Of a DNA stretch of 48,675 bases, positions 45,073-48,675 are shown in pieces (position 1 is the stretch's first letter; the number at the start of each line of letters is the position of its first letter). This stretch comes from an uncultured Bacteroidota bacterium (GTDB lineage Bacteria > Bacteroidota > Bacteroidia > Flavobacteriales > BACL11), in assembly GCA_902627575.1 (NCBI GenBank), contig CACOJQ010000007.1:1-48675 (forward strand). Direction: 5' to 3'. The notes below the pieces were generated by a model, which was not told where the DNA came from, ran no database searches, and saw only the letters and a list, made by a program, of their open reading frames with translations. The translations under genes and the position numbers were made by a program.

Positions 45073-46245
45073 ATGATTTTCCCTTTTTTAATTGCAAAAC
45101 GTTACTTCTTCTCTGCTAAGAAAAAAAATTTTGTGCATATTATCTCTTTAGTATCATTAGCGGGAATAGCAGTAGGTTCAGCTGCTTTGATACTTGTTTT
45201 ATCTGTATTTAATGGATTCGAGGATCTAATTTTAAAAATGTATAATTCACATGATCCTCATATTAAAATTACGCTTAAGAAAGGCAAAACCTTTGACCCA
45301 AAAAGTCTAAAAATTGAACATCAAAATATTAAGGAAAAAGTTTATGTGTTGGAAGAAGATGTATTATTGATGTATGGCTCTCAATTTTCTAGTGAGGAGA
45401 CAAAAAAAACACAACATATTGCTAAAATAAAAGGTTATTCAAATTATAATAATATTCCGTCAATTGGAAGAGATTTAGCTTTAATTCTTGGAGCAGACAC
45501 TAGTCATAATAATCCCTCACTATCTGTTTTTGTTCCAAACAGAAATGCAAAGACATTTTTACACAGAGACCCTTCGAGAAACTTTTACAATCCAAGTTTT
45601 ATAAATAATTTTAATATTTTTAATGTACATCCTGATGTAAATCAAAAATATATTTTTACTAATTTAAAGTATCTGCAAAATATCAGTAAAAGACAAAATC
45701 ACATTTCTGCAATTGAAATAAACTTACTTGATGAAAATGAAATGGAAGCTGTTCAAAAGAAGCTACAGGCTGACATAGGAGATGATTTTTTAATTGAGAA
45801 TAGATTGCAACAGCATGAGATGTTATATAAAATTTTAAATACTGAAAAGCTAGCAATATTTATTATTCTTGTATTCATATTAGTTATAGCCTCTTTTACA
45901 ATTGTTGGATCAGTCTATATGTTAATTTTAGACAAAAAAAAGGACATCACAACGTTTTATAGTTTTGGTGTAACAAAAAATCAAATTAAATATATTTTTA
46001 TATTTAAAAGTGTTATGTCCTCTTCTTTTGGCGCTCTAATAGGAATAGGCTTTGGTACCGCAATCGCACTTTTACAAAAAAAGCTTGAATTAATTAAAAT
46101 GGGTGATGGTGGTTTTATAATAGATGCTTATCCCGTATTGTTGCAGACATCTGATTTATTATATGTTTTTTTAACAGTTTTTATTATTGGGCTTTTAGCA
46201 TCTTGGTACCCTGCAAGATTTTTGACTAGTAAGTTTATTCATTAA
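45073..46245 (+). CDS. FtsX-like ABC transporter permease, LolC/LolE type
   Basis: The 390-residue inner-membrane protein has one N-terminal helix (about 20-46), a periplasmic domain (about 47-255), and three C-terminal helices. The opening FLIAKRYFFSAKKKNFVHIISLVSLAGIAVG and ALILVLSVFNGFE are typical of lipoprotein-releasing permeases, which load lipoproteins onto the periplasmic carrier with ATPase LolD. No lolD gene is adjacent. It overlaps the converging dusB gene by 11 nt. Confidence 0.9.
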   Translation: MIFPFLIAKRYFFSAKKKNFVHIISLVSLAGIAVGSAALILVLSVFNGFEDLILKMYNSHDPHIKITLKKGKTFDPKSLKIEHQNIKEKVYVLEEDVLLMYGSQFSSEETKKTQHIAKIKGYSNYNNIPSIGRDLALILGADTSHNNPSLSVFVPNRNAKTFLHRDPSRNFYNPSFINNFNIFNVHPDVNQKYIFTNLKYLQNISKRQNHISAIEINLLDENEMEAVQKKLQADIGDDFLIENRLQQHEMLYKILNTEKLAIFIILVFILVIASFTIVGSVYMLILDKKKDITTFYSFGVTKNQIKYIFIFKSVMSSSFGALIGIGFGTAIALLQKKLELIKMGDGGFIIDAYPVLLQTSDLLYVFLTVFIIGLLASWYPARFLTSKFIH

Positions 46246-47218
46246 ATTTAACAGATACCTCATCTAAAAGGGATTCTATTTCATCTTTGTTGTTAGAAGT
46301 AATCATTTTAATCCTGTAGTCTTTAAAATGGGAGATTCCTTTGAAATAGTTGGTGTAATGTCTTTTCATTTCAGCAATTCCTAATACTTCTCCTTTCCAT
46401 TCAATTGAGTGTTTTAGGTGCTGTTTGCACACATCCACCCTGTCTTTAATACGAACAGGAGGCAGATGATTACCTGTTTTTAGAAAATGTTTAACATTGT
46501 CAAAAAACCAAGGGTTTCCAATTGCCGCTCTTCCAATCATTACTCCGTCAACCCCGTATTTTGCCCTCAAAGAGGCAACTTTCTCTGGAGAATCTATATC
46601 CCCGTTACCAAATACAGGAATATGCATTCTTGGATTATTTTTAACTTCCCCTATCAGAGTCCAATCAGCGTCTCCTTTATACATTTGCTTTCGTGTTCTT
46701 CCATGAATAGATATCGCTTTAATGCCAACATCTTGTAATCTTTCAGCAACCTCAACTATATATTTTGTTTTTTCATCCCAACCCAAACGAGTTTTTACAG
46801 TTACAGGTAATTTAGTAGCATTTACTATTTCTCTAGTCATTGTTACCATTTTAGGTATGTCTTGCAATATGCCTGCACCAGCACCCCTTAAGGCAACTTT
46901 TTTAACAGGGCATCCGTAGTTAATATCAATGAACTCTGGTTGAGCTTTTTCACATATTTCAGTTGCTTTTCTCATAGAATCGATATTATTTCCAAAAATT
47001 TGAATTCCTATAGGGCGTTCAAAATCATAAATATCTAATTTCATTGTACTTTTTTTAGCATCTCGAATTAAACCTTCAGATGATATAAATTCTGTATACA
47101 TTACATCAGCGCCATATTTTTTGCATAAAGCACGAAATGGAGGGTCGCTTACGTCTTCCATTGGCGCTAATAATAGAGGAAAGTCTCCTATGTCAATATT
47201 TCCTATCTTTATACCCAT
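46235..47218 (-). CDS. dusB: tRNA-dihydrouridine synthase DusB-like
   Basis: The 327-residue flavoenzyme reduces uridine in tRNA D-loops with FMN and NADPH. The FMN-binding start PLLLAPMEDVSDPPFR at about 14-29, the catalytic C103 in INYGCPVKK, and GNGDIDSPEKV and DGVMIGRAAIGNPWFF are clear. The family is DusB/Dus3-like. A TATTTTTG element lies 8 nt before the ATG. Its 3' end overlaps the LolE-like gene on the opposite strand. Confidence 0.94.
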   Translation of the reverse strand: MGIKIGNIDIGDFPLLLAPMEDVSDPPFRALCKKYGADVMYTEFISSEGLIRDAKKSTMKLDIYDFERPIGIQIFGNNIDSMRKATEICEKAQPEFIDINYGCPVKKVALRGAGAGILQDIPKMVTMTREIVNATKLPVTVKTRLGWDEKTKYIVEVAERLQDVGIKAISIHGRTRKQMYKGDADWTLIGEVKNNPRMHIPVFGNGDIDSPEKVASLRAKYGVDGVMIGRAAIGNPWFFDNVKHFLKTGNHLPPVRIKDRVDVCKQHLKHSIEWKGEVLGIAEMKRHYTNYFKGISHFKDYRIKMITSNNKDEIESLLDEVSVKFNE

Positions 47219-47226
47219 TTTCTTTA

Positions 47227-47234
47227 CAAAAATA
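47227..47234 (-). promoter_or_regulatory. Promoter -7 element of dusB
   Basis: TATTTTTG on the minus strand is an exact TAnnTTTG match 8 nt before the dusB ATG, in a 23-bp divergent gap with the CPBP protease gene. Confidence 0.4.
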
Positions 47235-47241
47235 ATTATTA

Positions 47242-48120
47242 ATGCGATTTAAAGCTATTTATAAAAATAAGTCTTCAAAATATAAGTTTTTTTGTTTATT
47301 ACTATTATTTATTTTTTCCTTTTTGATTTTTATGCAATTTGGTAATATTGCAATTAATTTTTTCTTTGATAGAGATTTAATAGAAAATCAGAATCTAGAG
47401 AATAAACAATATGTTAATTCTCTGAAAGTGATGCAATTATTTCTAACATTAGGAATTTTTGTGATTCCAATGTTTTTATACGCCCATTTAATTTCGTTTG
47501 ATTTTAAATTTAAAAACATAGTTAGGCAAAATGTTATACTAATCATTACAATAATGTTAATCATAGTTCCCTTTGTAGCTATGTTAACCGAATTTAATTT
47601 AAGTATTAAAGCTCCTGACTGGCTAAATCAAATTGATGCAGAATCAGATTTAACGATTAATGCATTATTAAAAATGGATTCTAATGTTGATTTTTTATTT
47701 AACTTATTAATTATTGCAATTATGCCAGCTTTAGGTGAAGAGTTATTTTTTAGAGGGTATTTGCAACAAACAATAATCAAGTGGACTATATCGCCGCATA
47801 TTGGGATAATAATAACAGCAATTTTATTTAGTGTCATTCATTTTCAGTTCTACGGCTTAATACCAAGATTTATTTTAGGTGTTTTGTTAGGATATACCTT
47901 TCTTTGGAGTAATAATTTGTGGCTTCCTATTATTGCTCATTTTGTTAATAATGCTCATGTATTAATTATATCTTTTATATACAATGATCAAAACAGAATT
48001 ATGCTCTCGAATAATGTTGACCCAACAACTGGTATATTTTCTTTTCTTGGAGCTGCTTTGTTGATGTATCTATTGTATCAAAGTTGCTATTTTCGAAATA
48101 ACAAAACACAAAAGAGTTAA
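47242..48120 (+). CDS. CPBP family intramembrane glutamic endopeptidase
   Basis: The 292-residue protein has about eight membrane helices. The CPBP (CAAX protease and bacteriocin-processing) motifs are EELFFRG with E166, E167 and R171, then FSVIHFQFY with His near 200, and IAHFVNNAH with His near 231. These residues form the active site of Rce1-like intramembrane proteases. The substrate is unknown. Its stop overlaps the converging exbD stop by 4 nt. Confidence 0.9.
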   Translation: MRFKAIYKNKSSKYKFFCLLLLFIFSFLIFMQFGNIAINFFFDRDLIENQNLENKQYVNSLKVMQLFLTLGIFVIPMFLYAHLISFDFKFKNIVRQNVILIITIMLIIVPFVAMLTEFNLSIKAPDWLNQIDAESDLTINALLKMDSNVDFLFNLLIIAIMPALGEELFFRGYLQQTIIKWTISPHIGIIITAILFSVIHFQFYGLIPRFILGVLLGYTFLWSNNLWLPIIAHFVNNAHVLIISFIYNDQNRIMLSNNVDPTTGIFSFLGAALLMYLLYQSCYFRNNKTQKS

Positions 48121-48590
48121 TCTCTTTTTTCAATAGTTGAGTAGTTAATTTTGTATGCTTGTGCTTTTCTTAGCTCTTGTTTGACGTCTGTAACTTGCTT
48201 CATCATCGCTTCACTGTCTGCTTTAATTTGCACTCTCATTTTTGGAACATCAGCAGGCTGCATAGCAGCACGTTGTGTATTGATGAAGCTGATAATTTGA
48301 CTTACGTCGTCCCATGGATCTTGAATCATATCATCTAACTGAATTCGATGATCACTTCCATAAGTAGCTTTGTCATTAGGCTTACCTATGTAAATGTAAC
48401 TAACTAGAGATTTTTTCTTTAATTTAGTTACTTCACTAGCTTCAGGTGCTTTTATTTTTACCTTTAGCTCAGTCGGTCTCATAACAGTTGTGACCATGAA
48501 AAAGAAAAGGAGCATAAATACAATGTCAGGTAATGATGCTGTTGAAATAGCTGGCATTGATTTTTTTTCGTCTTTTCTAAATTTACTCAT
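48117..48590 (-). CDS. exbD: ExbD/TolR family biopolymer transport protein
   Basis: The 157-residue protein has a short cytoplasmic start, one membrane helix with the conserved proton-path Asp in LPDIVFMLLFFFMVTTVM (about 20-37), and a periplasmic domain. With ExbB/MotA-type partners it converts proton flow into force for TonB-like or Tol-like work at the outer membrane. Bacteroidota usually carry two exbD genes in a row. The start codon overlaps the stop of the next upstream gene (ATGA), a sign of translational coupling. Confidence 0.92.
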   Translation of the reverse strand: MSKFRKDEKKSMPAISTASLPDIVFMLLFFFMVTTVMRPTELKVKIKAPEASEVTKLKKKSLVSYIYIGKPNDKATYGSDHRIQLDDMIQDPWDDVSQIISFINTQRAAMQPADVPKMRVQIKADSEAMMKQVTDVKQELRKAQAYKINYSTIEKRD

Positions 48591-48675
48591 TTTCCAGTTT
48601 TTGTTATTGGTTCAGCTTCAGATAAAAGTTTTGGGTAATCATCCTGAATAATGTCTCTTTCAGATTCTTCAAGAT
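48587..48675 (-). CDS. Probable second ExbD-family protein, C-terminal end only
   Basis: The last 28 codons of a minus-strand gene enter from the window edge and end in TGA at 48587-48589. The visible residues LEESERDIIQDDYPKLLSEA followed by EPITKTGK resemble the C-terminus of the first of the two tandem ExbD proteins in Flavobacteria, which often close with a YPxxISEAEP motif. The overlap with exbD supports this. The gene body is outside the window, so the call rests on the tail and context. Confidence 0.6.
   Translation of the reverse strand, partial: LEESERDIIQDDYPKLLSEAEPITKTGK

Noticed and set aside
1-48675. tRNA, rRNA, insertion sequence, prophage or defence island
   Set aside because: No cloverleaf-like GC-rich intergenic DNA, transposase, integrase or terminal repeats were seen, and nearly all sequence is assigned to recognised genes.

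Overview
This window is AT-rich chromosomal DNA from a member of the Bacteroidota, most likely a marine or aquatic member of the Flavobacteriales. The evidence is a SprB-repeat adhesin with a gliding-motility-type C-terminal domain followed by a PorP/SprF gene, a secreted hydrolase with a type IX secretion-like C-terminus, GC(T/M)D..NYNP motifs in secreted proteins, cox genes with Bacteroidota features, and recurrent TAnnTTTG promoter -7 elements instead of sigma70 -10 boxes. Coding density is very high. No stretch over 300 bases lacks a gene. I see no tRNA, rRNA, CRISPR array, insertion sequence or prophage.

Layout. 1-4591 (minus): a truncated M43 metalloprotease, a glutaminyl-cyclase-like lipoprotein, cysS and a threonine-dehydrogenase-like SDR. 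4724-6179 (plus): trhO and queD, both tRNA modification genes. 6275-12784 (plus): an aa3-type cytochrome c oxidase operon (subunits II, I, III-like, III, IV, a Sco copper chaperone, a small CxxC membrane protein, heme O synthase). Heme A synthase, a DUF420 protein and aspS run toward it on the minus strand, and ctaA overlaps ctaB tail to tail. 16148-17047: tadA and a bacilliredoxin. 17175-23310: a 1735-residue repeat adhesin plus PorP/SprF, closed by a strong terminator. 23563-26676: a lone glycosyltransferase, hemW and an MsrB-MsrA fusion. 26677-33997 (minus): metG, an esterase, an RluB-like protein, a large AsmA-like protein and an orphan histidine kinase. 34059-41254: an LD-carboxypeptidase, gatC, plsC, trpS and two amidohydrolase-family secreted proteins. 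41333-48675: a small membrane protein, hflX, an MsbA-like exporter, rbfA, a LolE-like permease, dusB, a CPBP protease and two ExbD genes, the second cut by the window edge.

Most of the content is housekeeping: translation and tRNA modification, terminal respiration and its cofactor assembly, and envelope work. I do not see a clear new multi-gene defence or biosynthetic system. The best leads are subtler. There are three apparent pseudoenzyme cases: an MsrA domain whose catalytic Cys is Asn, an RluB-like protein whose catalytic Asp is Asn and whose start is TTG, and amidohydrolase domains without the metal HxH. Several genes have a perfect TAnnTTTG element only 4-5 nt before the ATG, which suggests leaderless transcripts. 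Gene pairs repeatedly converge with overlapping stop regions.
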